Positions 26,201-35,716 are shown, counted from the first letter of the stretch. The stretch is DNA of 64,000 nt from Cellvibrio sp. KY-YJ-3 (GCF_008806955.1 NZ_CP031727.1:3486001-3550000); one strand, 5' to 3'. Translations and numbers: made by a program. Notes: generated by a model not told the origin, from the sequence alone.

Positions 26201-28134
26201 AGTACGGTTTTTAGCGCTGAAAATTCCAGAGTAGATTCTGCTTGATGCGCGAGTTTGAAATCATGCACCCACACCACCTGACCAGAGGTGCTACGAATAT
26301 CATGAGCACTTTCACTGATAACCCTGAAACCCAAATTCTCCAACACCGGAATAACATCGGACAGTGCCAATGTGGTTGTGGGGTGAAAAATTTTGAACTG
26401 TAAACTTGCGCCCTGCTCCTGACCACGCAGCTGGTAAATACTGAGCGCGATAGGTACAACATTTGTGCTGCTGCGCGGTATCTGCTCCAGCAAGGATTGA
26501 ATTGTGTGAATATCCTGCACAGCGGTGCGCGCATCATATTGCTCCTGATACGCCGACGAAAAAGCATCGCGAAACTCGCGCAACAGTTGGGCACTGGCCT
26601 CTTCGCCATGAGCTTCCTGCAGTGCGCCCAGTAAAAAATCTTCCCAAGAGCGGGTGATATTCACAATGCCGGCTTGCAGTGCCGCGACATCCACCTGTAG
26701 CGGCACATTTTTATCCAATTTAAATACCAGATAAACCCGAGCCAAAATGGATTCAGAAAAATAGGTGGTAAATTCGCATTCGTGAGAGCCTATGGCCTTG
26801 CCAATAAGCTCCTGAATGGCCAAACGAATTTTGGTAGAAAAATAATCGCGCGGCACATAGATAATAAAGTTAATAAATTTGCCAAAGGGATCGCGTCGCA
26901 TAAATAAGCGCACCATGGAGCGCTCATTAATTCGCGCGACACCCATCAAGGTTTCGTATAGCTCGGCACTGCTGCTCAAAAATATTTCGTTGCGCGGAAA
27001 GGTATCCAATAGCTGACGAAAATTTTTGCCATCGTGACTGGATTCCAATAACCCGCTGCGCGCAAACACCTGGGCAACCTTGGTGCTAATCAGTGGGATA
27101 TTGGCCGGGTTCATCAAATACACTGCTGAAGTGTAGAGCCCGAGAAAACGCGCCTCGCCAATCACTTCACCCTGGGCATTGAAGCGTTTGATGATTACAT
27201 AATCCGAATAGGCATAACGATGCACGCGTGCGCGCAACGAGGATTTGGAAAACACAATGGGCTGCGGCACCAAATGAAAGCGCGCCATACCTTCGTTGAA
27301 TAAATCCATCGCGAGGGTTGATGGTGGTGTATCGCGCAGGGCAAAAATCCCCAGTCGCTGGGCGGGAATTTCGCGCAGTGTTTTTTTGCCCTCCAGCTCA
27401 CAAAATTCGTACTCGGAATAGCCGAGAAACGTGAACTTATCCTCTGTGAGCCAGCGCAAGAAGGCTTTGGTTTCCTGTACATGGGCAACGCAGGCGGCAT
27501 CCTGCATAAAGTTCAAATTCTGTTCTGCGGCCAATGCGGCGGCGCGCATGGGTTGGTAATCCCTGACCACCTGTTCCACCTCAGCTAATACACTGCGCAA
27601 ACCGCTGGTGATGGCCGCCAGTTCTTGTGCGTCACTGTGCGCACTGATCTCCATCACTATCAATGCTTCATGATTTTCCGTGGCAGCTACACCATTGCGC
27701 GCCTGCACGCTGACTAACTGCTGGCCGTCGCGCTCTACTTTCAACACGGTGCTTTTGATGGTGTAAATGGGAATGCCACGGCGATTTACCTCAATTCGCA
27801 GCGAATCCACCAAAAACGGCATGTCGCGCTGTAAAACGACCAACACCGTATGGGAACTGACCCAGCCATCCTCGGCCAGGCTTGGGTTAAACAGCCGTAT
27901 TTTGGGCTGGCGGCGATCGTACAGCGCCATAAACTGCCACCACTGGTACACGCTGCCAAACACATCGCTCAGTCGCTTGCCGAGCAATTCATCAAGCGGA
28001 TAGTGGTTGAAAAACATGCTGGCAAAATCGCCAAATACTGGCTGTTCTGCGGCAGGTAGCTGCTCGTTGGCATAGCGCGTAAATTCATCCAAAAATTCGG
28101 CTGGCTTATGCTGGCTCACCAAAGTACTGTTCAT
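23236..28134 (-). CDS. gdhB: NAD-specific glutamate dehydrogenase, large (about 180 kDa) type
   Basis: A 1632-residue enzyme of the L_180 class, oxidatively deaminating glutamate to 2-oxoglutarate with NAD+. It has a long N-terminal regulatory region with ACT-like folds (RDMPFLVDSLRIEVNRRGIP near residue 85), then the catalytic core around residues 780-1200: RTSKVARGGLRWSDRLQDYR, VIVPSGAKGGFVCKKMP and the dinucleotide site TVLGVGDMAGDVFGNGMLLS. A helical C-domain follows. No frame break is seen. The start is ATG 28134 with CAGGAG upstream. The first gene of a leftward unit with the chemoreceptor; convergent to nothing, divergent from moxR. Confidence 0.96.
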   Translation of the reverse strand: MNSTLVSQHKPAEFLDEFTRYANEQLPAAEQPVFGDFASMFFNHYPLDELLGKRLSDVFGSVYQWWQFMALYDRRQPKIRLFNPSLAEDGWVSSHTVLVVLQRDMPFLVDSLRIEVNRRGIPIYTIKSTVLKVERDGQQLVSVQARNGVAATENHEALIVMEISAHSDAQELAAITSGLRSVLAEVEQVVRDYQPMRAAALAAEQNLNFMQDAACVAHVQETKAFLRWLTEDKFTFLGYSEYEFCELEGKKTLREIPAQRLGIFALRDTPPSTLAMDLFNEGMARFHLVPQPIVFSKSSLRARVHRYAYSDYVIIKRFNAQGEVIGEARFLGLYTSAVYLMNPANIPLISTKVAQVFARSGLLESSHDGKNFRQLLDTFPRNEIFLSSSAELYETLMGVARINERSMVRLFMRRDPFGKFINFIIYVPRDYFSTKIRLAIQELIGKAIGSHECEFTTYFSESILARVYLVFKLDKNVPLQVDVAALQAGIVNITRSWEDFLLGALQEAHGEEASAQLLREFRDAFSSAYQEQYDARTAVQDIHTIQSLLEQIPRSSTNVVPIALSIYQLRGQEQGASLQFKIFHPTTTLALSDVIPVLENLGFRVISESAHDIRSTSGQVVWVHDFKLAHQAESTLEFSALKTVLADAFIAIWQGDADNDAFNTLVGSVGLHWRSVVMLRAYANYMHQTLFPFSINYMATALVNQADLTRQLVELFHHKFDPLVQGESTAAQIDAVRSRIVGDLDQVQNLNDDRIIRRFMALIDNSLRTNFYQCDELGAYKPYLSIKFSPRGLAEVPEPRPLFEIFVYATRMEGVHLRTSKVARGGLRWSDRLQDYRTEVLGLVKAQQVKNAVIVPSGAKGGFVCKKMPANATREQQQQEAIACYQWFIRGLLDLTDNLIDGSVVTPNNVVRYDDNDPYLVVAADKGTASFSDIANAISQEYNHWLGDAFASGGSQGYDHKGMGITARGAWISVQRHFLEKEIDVQSQPITVLGVGDMAGDVFGNGMLLSSALKLVAAFNHQHIFIDPEPDPAASFAERQRLFALPKSSWSDYAKHLISEGGGVFERSAKVIVLTPQIRARFAIDATSLTPTEFIHQLLQAPVDLIWNGGIGTYVKAAAETHAEVGDKANDSLRVNGEQLRCKVFGEGGNLGMTQRGRIEYCLQGGACNTDFIDNAGGVDCSDHEVNIKILLNEIVVNGDLTQKQRNQLLVDMTDNVAQLVLYNNRRQAQAISVAQSDALARSAEYRRMMNALQQQGRLNRKLEFLPSDENLLERQTQGKGLTRPELAILISYAKAVLKEDLAQAAIADDDYMAAFIETAFPQKISQLFPMALRNHRLRHEIVATQIANDMVNTMGISFAQRLMESTGASVDDIAKAYVIARDIYAMPEFLIALERTSISISSALQLQMINGMMRKIRRATRWFLRNRRSYLNPATEVQLFTPGMMHINENLVHLLNGETLQEWLAATDHLRALGLPETLIKRVAHPADLYSGLSVIEAARIANQPVESLAKVYFALGNYLSLPWFSAQISNLPVDNFWQAMARETYLGDLESQLRNLSVALVRLMEDTMDLEQLIERWSAQHQLLIARWKSMVNELQAANGTDFAMIAVALRDLLDLAQATQHCETLDNCA

Positions 28135-28339
28135 GGCATATGCTCCTGTTTGTGCCGCGACTGAATTCTTTAAGCCTAGTCGAAAAATCACTGTAAACAC
28201 TTGAAATTACAGGGAACCGACACCAGTAAGAGCAGTCTATTTAGCACTTTTGTGGCGCTGTCGCGCGTGCTCGTAACGCCCTCAGCAATGACTAACCCTT
28301 AATCGCCCTCTCGATTACAACACAAGGTCTTCAATTCCA

Positions 28340-29299
28340 ATGCAGGCATATCAACAATTACAGTCTCTGAACACCTGGCTTAACGATCAAATCATCGGAC
28401 AGGAACATTTGACCCAGCGCCTATTAATTGCGCTACTTGCCGATGGCCACTTGTTAGTTGAAGGCGCGCCCGGCCTTGCCAAAACCAAGGCGATTAAAAC
28501 CCTGGCTCAGGCTATTGAAGGCAACTTTCATCGCATTCAGTTCACTCCGGATTTATTGCCGTCCGATGTTACCGGTACCGATATCTACCGCCCGGAGCAG
28601 CATCGCTTTGAATTCCAGCCCGGCCCGATTTTTCACAATTTAGTACTCGCCGATGAAATCAACCGCGCGCCCGCCAAGGTGCAATCGGCACTGTTGGAAG
28701 CTATGGCTGAGCGGCAAGTGAGTGTCGGCAGCAAAACCTACCCACTGCCCGGTTTGTTTATGGTGATGGCAACACAAAACCCCATCGAGCAAGAAGGCAC
28801 CTATCCGCTACCCGAAGCACAACTCGACCGTTTCTTATTACATGTGGTGGTGGATTACCCCAGCATTGATGCCGAGCGCCGTATTTTAAAATTGGCCCGC
28901 AATGAAGCCGCCGCGGTAAGCAGTGAACAACCGACGCAAATTTCCCAGGCAACCATCGAAGCCGCACGCAAAGAAATTCTGGCGATTCACATGGCCGAAA
29001 GTGTTGAGGACTACATCGTCCATTTGATCAACGCCACCCGCCGCCCCGCACAATACTCGGCGGAATTGGCCGGGCTGATAGAATACGGTGCCAGCCCCCG
29101 TGCCACTATCGCGCTGGACCGCTGCGCCCGAGCACACGCCTGGCTGGAAGGCCGCGACTTTGTCAGCCCCGACGATGTGCAAGCCGTGGCCCACGATGTA
29201 CTGCGCCATCGCCTGATTTTAAGTTTTGAAGCCGAGGCAACCGGCACCACACCCGATCAGGCTATCAACCAACTACTTGCTGCCGTACCTTTGAGCTAA
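28340..29299 (+). CDS. MoxR-family AAA+ ATPase
   Basis: A 319-residue MoxR ATPase, a chaperone-like regulator usually paired with VWA proteins. Walker A is GAPGLAKTKAIKTL, Walker B LVLADEINRAPAKVQSALLE, sensor 1 MVMATQNPIEQEGTYPLPEA; the lid contains GASPRATIALDRCARAHAWL. The first gene of a six-gene operon (MoxR, DUF58, DUF4381, two VWA proteins, BatD) with gaps of 5 bp to overlaps. The family assembles or activates envelope complexes; the target here is unknown. Ribosome-site spacing is poor (AAGG 12 nt upstream). Confidence 0.94.
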   Translation: MQAYQQLQSLNTWLNDQIIGQEHLTQRLLIALLADGHLLVEGAPGLAKTKAIKTLAQAIEGNFHRIQFTPDLLPSDVTGTDIYRPEQHRFEFQPGPIFHNLVLADEINRAPAKVQSALLEAMAERQVSVGSKTYPLPGLFMVMATQNPIEQEGTYPLPEAQLDRFLLHVVVDYPSIDAERRILKLARNEAAAVSSEQPTQISQATIEAARKEILAIHMAESVEDYIVHLINATRRPAQYSAELAGLIEYGASPRATIALDRCARAHAWLEGRDFVSPDDVQAVAHDVLRHRLILSFEAEATGTTPDQAINQLLAAVPLS

Positions 29300-29304
29300 T
29301 TGTT

Positions 29305-30291
29305 ATGCGCAACCAACAGCAAGTTAAAAATGAGCAGCAGGAATTGAATCCGCGCGGTGCTTACACCGAATTAGCATCGTTATTGCGCTGCCGTTTTTCC
29401 GCACAAGATCTAAAACTCTTCGCCCACAGGCCGGCACGCAGTTTATTGTCGGGCGGTGAACGCACCCGATTTCGCGGGCGCGGGATGGATTTTGAAGAAG
29501 TGCGCCTGTATCAACCGGGCGATGATATTCGCTCCATTGATTGGCGAGTCACCGCGCGTACCCAAGTCGCCCACACCAAAATTTTTCGCGAAGAGCGCGA
29601 GCGCCCGGTATTTATGCTGGTGGATCAACGCTCGCCACTTTTTTTTGGCAGCACGCGCTGTTTTAAATCCGTACTCGCGGCGCACATTGCCGCCCTGCTC
29701 GGTTGGGCGGCGCTGGCCAACGGTGATCGTTTAGGCGCGTTGGTATTTGGTGATTACGACCAGCGCGATGTACGCCCGCGCCGCAGCAAACATGCGGTGC
29801 TGGAATTATTGCATCAGCTGCAGGACTACAATCACCGCCTTGTATCGCCGCTCATGCCCGAACCTGGCACGCTAGCCAATGGCCAACCGCAACAAGCAAA
29901 CCGCCTGCAAGACATGTTGGCCGATGCACGACGTATCGCCAAACCCGGTTGTGCACTGTTTATCATCAGCGACTTTCACGATATGAATGAAAGCGCCGAG
30001 CAACAGTTGTTTGAGCTGGCTCGCCATACCGATGTCACCCTGATTCATATTTACGATCAACTCGAACGACAATTGATCAGCAACTCAGCGCTCACCATTA
30101 GCAATGGCCGTGAACGGTTGCAATTAGCCGCAAACGAAAAAGCATTTCAGCAAGCCTATAAAAATCAATTTGATCAACACCTGAACTTGCTCACAACCAT
30201 CTGCAAACGCCTGCGTATTCCACTGCTAAGTTTTGCTACGCAAGACGATGTTCAGGATGGCTTGCGCAAAGCATTCGGACGTAAAAAATAA
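29305..30291 (+). CDS. DUF58 domain protein (VWA-like)
   Basis: A 328-residue cytoplasmic protein. The DUF58 signature is present: SLLSGGERTRFRGRGMDFEE, VRLYQPGDDIRSIDWRVTAR and the VWA-like strand RPVFMLVDQRSPLFFG. It starts 5 bp after moxR. DUF58 proteins invariably accompany MoxR ATPases and probably act as their adaptor or substrate. No transmembrane segment is seen. Confidence 0.92.
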   Translation: MRNQQQVKNEQQELNPRGAYTELASLLRCRFSAQDLKLFAHRPARSLLSGGERTRFRGRGMDFEEVRLYQPGDDIRSIDWRVTARTQVAHTKIFREERERPVFMLVDQRSPLFFGSTRCFKSVLAAHIAALLGWAALANGDRLGALVFGDYDQRDVRPRRSKHAVLELLHQLQDYNHRLVSPLMPEPGTLANGQPQQANRLQDMLADARRIAKPGCALFIISDFHDMNESAEQQLFELARHTDVTLIHIYDQLERQLISNSALTISNGRERLQLAANEKAFQQAYKNQFDQHLNLLTTICKRLRIPLLSFATQDDVQDGLRKAFGRKK

Positions 30292-30319
30292 ATTCACTGA
30301 AAAAGAACAATAGTTACTT

Positions 30320-30892
30320 ATGCAACCGCCACCTATGCAAGCAACACCTTCACCACTGGATCAATTAGCCGACATTCATTTGCCCGACAGCCTAAGCTGG
30401 TGGCCACTCGCACCCGGCTGGTGGGTTCTAATCGCATTATTCATCATTGCCATTATTGGCTTTTTTATCTGGCGCACGCGTAAACAACAAAACTATTACC
30501 GCACTGTTGCCCAGCAAGAACTCGCCGCCATTTATACGCAGCATCAGCAATCACAAGACACCGCTGCTTATTTGCACTCGCTCAGCGTATTGTTGCGCCG
30601 CACCGCAATCACCGCTTACCCACAGAGTTTTAACGCCAGCATTAAAGGTGCAGAGTGGTTGAGTTGGTTGGATGCGGTTTGCCCGGCGCTCAACCAAAAA
30701 TTTTCCAGCGAGCTCGGGCAAAGTTTATTAACCAGTGCGTACCAGAAAAATCCGCAGGTGGATGCCACCGGCTTGTACCAGCTCAGTGAGCAGTGGATAA
30801 AACTGCATTGCAATCATCGTCAAAAACTTCCCAGCCTACAAAAAGCCACCACACAAAAAGCTAGCGCAACAGCGGAGGCCAACCATGTTTGA
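30320..30892 (+). CDS. DUF4381 single-pass membrane protein
   Basis: A 190-residue protein. Residues 14-30 (PLDQLADIHLPDSLSWWPLA) form the DUF4381 opening, followed by one transmembrane helix (GWWVLIALFIIAIIGFFIWR) and a cytoplasmic helical domain. The C-terminus overlaps the next VWA gene by 8 nt, so translation is coupled. Found only in MoxR/VWA operons; function unknown. Confidence 0.88.
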   Translation: MQPPPMQATPSPLDQLADIHLPDSLSWWPLAPGWWVLIALFIIAIIGFFIWRTRKQQNYYRTVAQQELAAIYTQHQQSQDTAAYLHSLSVLLRRTAITAYPQSFNASIKGAEWLSWLDAVCPALNQKFSSELGQSLLTSAYQKNPQVDATGLYQLSEQWIKLHCNHRQKLPSLQKATTQKASATAEANHV

Positions 30893-31889
30893 AATGCATT
30901 GGCCTTGGTTACTTTTGTTGGCTCCCCTGCCCTTGGTGATGGTATTTATACCCGCTAAAAAACGCATTGAAGCGGCGCTGCGGGTACCCTTTTATCAACA
31001 CGCCAGCCAACTCGAACAACACAGTAAACTCGGTATTAATAAACGCCCGGCAAAATTATTGGCGCTGTGGCTGATTTGGATTTGTTGTTTATTTGCAGCG
31101 ACCAATCCCCAGTGGGTTGGCGAGCCAACCAGCATGCCCTCTAGCGGACGCGATTTATTAATGGCGGTGGATATTTCCGGCAGTATGGAACAGACCGACA
31201 TGGCCATTGCCGGTCGTCGCGTAACGCGCTTGATGGCGGTGAAAAAAGTAATTGGTGATTTTGTGGTGCGCCGCAATAGCGACCGCATGGGGTTAATTTT
31301 GTTTGGCGCCCAAGCTTATTTACAAGCGCCGCTAACTTATGATCGCAAAACCGTTAATCAATTATTGCAAGAGGCACAAATTGGTTTTGCCGGGCGCGAA
31401 ACTGCGATTGGCGATGCAATTGGTCTCGCGGTAAAACGCCTGCGCGATCGCCCGGATGCCAGCCGTGTACTGGTGCTCTTAACCGATGGCGCCAATACTG
31501 CCGGACAACTTTCACCCGACAAAGCCACCGAACTGGCGCAGCAAGCAAAAATTAAAATTTACACCATCGCGTTTGGCGCTGAATCAATGGAGGTGCCAGG
31601 CATTTTCGGTTCGCGTACAGTTAATCCATCGCGGGACTTGGATGAGCCAACCATGGTTAACATCGCCGAAAAAACCGGCGGCAAATATTTCCGCGCTCGC
31701 AATTTAGAGGAGTTAGACAATATTCATCGCGAGCTGGACCGCCTTGAACCCATTGAAATGGAAACGGAAACATTTCGCCCGGTGCAAACCCTATTTTACT
31801 GGCCACTGGCTATCGCTTTTCTGCTGAGCCTCTTGCTCGCCTGCCTGCATATTTGGCAAGGCCGTGCAGCGCGTGTGGAGCATGCATAA
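30885..31889 (+). CDS. VWA domain membrane protein (BatA-like)
   Basis: A 334-residue inner-membrane protein. Two N-terminal transmembrane helices (WPWLLLLAPLPLVMVFIP; LLALWLIWICCLFAATNP) precede a von Willebrand A domain with an intact MIDAS: MAVDISGSMEQTD, the T of the APLTY loop, and LTDGANTAG. A final helix (WPLAIAFLLSLLLACLHIW) follows. The stop overlaps the next start (TAATG). The BatA role in aerotolerance or envelope integrity is known only loosely. Confidence 0.93.
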   Translation: MFEMHWPWLLLLAPLPLVMVFIPAKKRIEAALRVPFYQHASQLEQHSKLGINKRPAKLLALWLIWICCLFAATNPQWVGEPTSMPSSGRDLLMAVDISGSMEQTDMAIAGRRVTRLMAVKKVIGDFVVRRNSDRMGLILFGAQAYLQAPLTYDRKTVNQLLQEAQIGFAGRETAIGDAIGLAVKRLRDRPDASRVLVLLTDGANTAGQLSPDKATELAQQAKIKIYTIAFGAESMEVPGIFGSRTVNPSRDLDEPTMVNIAEKTGGKYFRARNLEELDNIHRELDRLEPIEMETETFRPVQTLFYWPLAIAFLLSLLLACLHIWQGRAARVEHA

Positions 31890-33886
31890 TGACTATTGAA
31901 TCACTCCTTGCACAGTTTCATTTTTTGCGCCCTTGGTGGTTAGGTGCACTGCTGCCCGTGGTAATTATCGCCCTATTGCTCTGGTATCAAAAACACAACG
32001 CCAAACAATGGCAGCAAATAGTTGCACCTGAACTTTTACATTATTTATTGGATGGTCAAACCACGCGTATTAAACCCTGGCAATTATTGGCATTATTGTT
32101 TGCGTGGGTTGTAAGCTGTATTGCACTCGCGGGCCCCAGCTGGGAAAAGCGCCCGGTGGCAGTGGAACAAAATCAGCAAGCGCTGGTGATTATGTTAGAT
32201 CTCTCCCCATCCATGATGAGCGAAGATTTAAAACCCTCGCGTTTGGTGCGCGCCCGTTTAAAAATTGCCGACATGTTACGCCAGCGGGAAGATGGTCAAA
32301 CCGCCTTGTTAGTCTATGCGGGTGATGTGCATGTAGTGACGCCACTCACCGACGACACCGAAACCATTAACAATATTATTCCCGCACTGCACCCCAACAT
32401 CATGCCAGCGCAAGGCAGCAATACCGAAGCGGCCGTCAACCGCGCACTGCAATTATTAAAAGACTCATCAATTACGCAAGGCGATTTATTGTTAATCACC
32501 GACGGCGTGGATGAGGATGCGCAATACACAGTGCGCGATATTATGAATCGCGAACCGCAATATCGTTTGTCGATTCTCGGTGTAGGTGGTGATACTCCCA
32601 CACCCATTCCCAGCAGCAAAGGTGGTTTTGTGCGCGACAACGCACGCAACATAGTCACCACCAAGCTTAACAGCGACGAATTGCAACAATTGGCGAGTGA
32701 TAGTCGTGGCCGCTATCGCACACTAGCGAATACCAGTCGTGATATTGATTACCTGCTCGATTTCCCCGCGCCGGCACAAGCAGAAACACAACGCGTTGAA
32801 CGTGAGTTTGATAGCTGGTATGACCGTGGCCACTGGCTGGTATTACTGCTGCTCCCCATAGTGCTGTACAGTTTCCGACGCGGTGTGCTGTTGAGTTTAT
32901 TGTTAGTTCCACTAATTGGCTTAACACCCAACACCAGTTATGCCATGAGCTGGGACGATTTATGGAAAAATAAAAACCAACAAGCCCGTGAACAATTACA
33001 ACAAGAACAAGCCGCCGCCGCGGCACAAACCTTTACCGACCCGGAATGGAAAGCCAGCGCCCAATATAAAGCAGGCGATTACGCGGCAGCCGCCAAAACC
33101 TTTGCCGACTTTAATACTGACCGCGGGCATTACAACCGTGGCAATGCACTGGCAAAAGCAAATCAATTAGCCGAAGCATTAAAGGCTTATGACCAAGCAC
33201 TGAAATTAAATCCCGATTTGGAAGATGCCAAAAAAAATCGTCAGCTAGTGGAAGAAGCACTGAAGCAACAACAAGAACAACAAGAACAACAAGAACAACA
33301 AGAACAACAAGAACAACAAGAACAAAATCAGGATCAAAATAAAGAGCAAAACAACGAGCAAAAGAAGGATCAGCAACAGCAGGAAAATAGCGATCAGCAG
33401 CAGGATCAACAAAATAATCAGCAGCAAAGTGATCAGCAACAGGATCAGTCGCAAGAAAACCAAGCGGACAATGAACAGCAAAATCAACAAAATCAACAAA
33501 ATCAACAAAATCAACAAAATCAACAAAATCAACAAAATCAGCAGAACGAACAACAATCTTCAGCTGATCAGGACGAGCAACAAGAAAACGCTGAGCCTGA
33601 ACAATCCGATGAAGAAAAATCTGACGAGCAAAAGGCCGCCGAGGCTGCTCAGCGTGAGCAAGAGGAACAGCAAGCAGCGGAAGCCCAGCAACAAATAGCT
33701 GAACCTACTGAGGATGATTTAACCGATGAAGAACGTCAGGCCATGGAGCAATGGTTGCGCCGTGTGCCGGATGATCCGGGCGGTTTGCTGCGCAACAAAT
33801 TCAATTACGAACATTACAAACGCAATCAGGAAATTATGAATGGTGATTGGACACCGCCTGAAAACGGGGCTGAAAATCGCTGGTAA
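31889..33886 (+). CDS. VWA-TPR protein with long Gln-rich tail (BatB/BatC fusion)
   Basis: A 665-residue protein. Two transmembrane helices, then a VWA domain with MIDAS DLSPSMMSED and LLITDGVDED; a third helix near residue 310 is followed by a TPR region (YKAGDYAAAAKTFADFNTDR; NRGNALAKANQLAEALKAYD). Residues about 455-620 are almost entirely Q, N, E and D, encoded partly by tandem 9 bp units. The C-terminal tail PTEDDLTDEERQAMEQWLRR, VPDDPGGLLRNKFNYEH is the conserved BatC ending. I start at ATG 31889 (TAATG overlap). The fusion of BatB and BatC is common in gammaproteobacteria. Confidence 0.93.
   Translation: MTIESLLAQFHFLRPWWLGALLPVVIIALLLWYQKHNAKQWQQIVAPELLHYLLDGQTTRIKPWQLLALLFAWVVSCIALAGPSWEKRPVAVEQNQQALVIMLDLSPSMMSEDLKPSRLVRARLKIADMLRQREDGQTALLVYAGDVHVVTPLTDDTETINNIIPALHPNIMPAQGSNTEAAVNRALQLLKDSSITQGDLLLITDGVDEDAQYTVRDIMNREPQYRLSILGVGGDTPTPIPSSKGGFVRDNARNIVTTKLNSDELQQLASDSRGRYRTLANTSRDIDYLLDFPAPAQAETQRVEREFDSWYDRGHWLVLLLLPIVLYSFRRGVLLSLLLVPLIGLTPNTSYAMSWDDLWKNKNQQAREQLQQEQAAAAAQTFTDPEWKASAQYKAGDYAAAAKTFADFNTDRGHYNRGNALAKANQLAEALKAYDQALKLNPDLEDAKKNRQLVEEALKQQQEQQEQQEQQEQQEQQEQNQDQNKEQNNEQKKDQQQQENSDQQQDQQNNQQQSDQQQDQSQENQADNEQQNQQNQQNQQNQQNQQNQQNQQNEQQSSADQDEQQENAEPEQSDEEKSDEQKAAEAAQREQEEQQAAEAQQQIAEPTEDDLTDEERQAMEQWLRRVPDDPGGLLRNKFNYEHYKRNQEIMNGDWTPPENGAENRW
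33264..33326 (+). repeat. Tandem 9 bp repeat coding for QEQ units
   Basis: About six near-identical in-frame copies of CAAGAACAA inside the VWA-TPR gene. Copy-number change would keep frame. Confidence 0.85.
33474..33541 (+). repeat. Tandem 9 bp repeat coding for NQQ units
   Basis: About seven copies of CAAAATCAA in the same low-complexity tract, separated from the first array by irregular Q/D/E/N codons. Confidence 0.85.
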
Positions 33887-33959
33887 TTTTTAACGTATCA
33901 CTTTCCAGCCAGCAACCAAAATACAAAATGCGTATTGCTCTCCATAGCGACGGAACAGA

Positions 33960-35711
33960 ATGATGAAAGAATCCAGCTTTAGCATGAAAAAATGTGCACG
34001 CCAATTAGTGGGCTTTATATTGATGATCACCGGACTCAATGTTTACGCAGGCAACCTCACCGCCAGCGTCGACCGCGATACACTAGGGCTGGAAGAAACC
34101 TTCACGCTGGTATTGCGCTACGACGAACAAATCAATGCCACGCCGGACTATGAGTTGCTGCAAAAAGATTTTGATATTCTCAATACCCAAAGCGGCACCC
34201 AGATGAGCATTATCAACGGCAATATGGAAGCCTCCACCGAATGGAAAATTGCACTTGCACCCAAACGCATCGGCACCCTACTTATTCCTTCGTTCACCAT
34301 TGATGGTGCCATTAGCGATGCAATCCCCATCACCGTGGAAGGAAAAAGCCGTACACCCAAAAATAACGACAGCCAGGTCAATGTAGAAATTGAAACCAGT
34401 AAAGACAGCGCCTATGTGCAGGAGCAAATTATTGTCACCTTGCGCCTCTATACTACGGTGGGTTTGAGCGGAATCGATTTACAACCGCTGCAAGTAAAAG
34501 ATGCACTGGTAATGCAACTGGATGAAAAACAATATCAAACCAAAATCAATGGCCGCCCTGGCGCCGTAGTAGAAACACGCTACGCAATTTTCCCGCAACA
34601 AAGCGGTGAACTGATAATTCCCGGGGTGCTTTATCAAGTATCGCTTGATTCAGGGCAGCGTGATTTGTGGGATAGATTCTATGGCAACAGTCAAAGTAAT
34701 ATCCTGCGTTTGCGCACCGAAGAACAACGCCTGACGATAAACCCCGCACCAGCCGCGTATAGCCAAAACTGGTTGCCGGCAACCAAGGTGGAATTAGTTG
34801 AACACTGGAGTGCCAGCATTGATTCACTCAAAGTGGGCGAACCAATTACGCGCACTATTACAATCAAAGCGGATGGTTTAACAGCCGGACAAATCGCACC
34901 GCTACAATTACCGAATGTGGATGGACTCACTTTTTACAGTGATCAGGCACAAACGGACGACCAAAAAAATGCTCAGGGAATGATAGGCTCGCGTATAGAA
35001 ACCATTGCGATAGTTCCCACCAAAGCCGGCCGCTTTACGCTCCCGGAAACCACTGTGTCATGGTGGGACACCAATAAACAAACACAACAAACTGCAACGC
35101 TTCCAGCAGTAACACTCAATGTAGGCAGCGGCGCTATGTCACCCAACAATATGGCACCGCCTGTCGATACACAGGCTGAAGATGAACAAACAAACAGTAT
35201 TCCGCTTAATACCGACCTGAGCAGTATTGCTGCCGAGAATCCAGTAGTCACAACAAAAACACCGGCTTGGCTTTATGCGTCTAATTTAATCACCTTGTTG
35301 GCTGCGTTATTTTTTGCGTGGCGTTTTTGGACCGCGAAGCGGGAATTAACACAACGGCAGGATAACAAGCAGCACCTACTGACGCGTGAACATGAATCGG
35401 AAGCCGCCGCTTGGGCAGACGTGAAACGCGCACTGGGTGATAAAAACCTGCCGTTATTGCGTAAAGCCATTCTTAGTTGGAGCCAGATTTATTGGAACGA
35501 TAAAACTTTAACCAGTTTGCACGGTGTCGCCCTACGCGCCAAAACACAGCCACTCACCGACGTATTACAACAATTAGACAGCGCTATTTTTAGTAACACA
35601 GCCAGCACACTGGACAGTGAAAACCTGTTGCAGTTAATGGCCAACCTCCGCCGCCGCAAATACAAAAAAACGGCTACCGGTGAAACCCTGCAGCCGCTAT
35701 ATAAACATTAA
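33960..35711 (+). CDS. BatD-like protein
   Basis: A 583-residue protein, last of the MoxR/VWA operon. A signal peptide (QLVGFILMITGLNVYAG) is followed by beta-rich domains typical of BatD (LTASVDRDTLGLEETFTLVL, the DILNTQSGTQMSIINGN stretch, QQSGELIIPGVLYQVS), a transmembrane helix near residue 440 (LYASNLITLLAALFFAWRFW), and a cytoplasmic helical tail. The start is one of several ATGs (33960, 33963, 33984) without a strong ribosome site. Mostly periplasmic and probably a partner of the VWA proteins. Confidence 0.9.
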   Translation: MMKESSFSMKKCARQLVGFILMITGLNVYAGNLTASVDRDTLGLEETFTLVLRYDEQINATPDYELLQKDFDILNTQSGTQMSIINGNMEASTEWKIALAPKRIGTLLIPSFTIDGAISDAIPITVEGKSRTPKNNDSQVNVEIETSKDSAYVQEQIIVTLRLYTTVGLSGIDLQPLQVKDALVMQLDEKQYQTKINGRPGAVVETRYAIFPQQSGELIIPGVLYQVSLDSGQRDLWDRFYGNSQSNILRLRTEEQRLTINPAPAAYSQNWLPATKVELVEHWSASIDSLKVGEPITRTITIKADGLTAGQIAPLQLPNVDGLTFYSDQAQTDDQKNAQGMIGSRIETIAIVPTKAGRFTLPETTVSWWDTNKQTQQTATLPAVTLNVGSGAMSPNNMAPPVDTQAEDEQTNSIPLNTDLSSIAAENPVVTTKTPAWLYASNLITLLAALFFAWRFWTAKRELTQRQDNKQHLLTREHESEAAAWADVKRALGDKNLPLLRKAILSWSQIYWNDKTLTSLHGVALRAKTQPLTDVLQQLDSAIFSNTASTLDSENLLQLMANLRRRKYKKTATGETLQPLYKH

Positions 35712-35716
35712 AAAAT

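Noticed and set aside
33264-33541. Repeat arrays as a possible CRISPR
   Set aside because: Units are 9 bp, contiguous, without spacers, and in frame inside a coding gene.
33245-33556. Leucine/isoleucine-only open frame on the minus strand opposite the Q/N repeat tract
   Set aside because: It is the mirror of the CAA/AAT repeats in the VWA-TPR gene; no ribosome site and no membrane-protein pattern other than a monotone.
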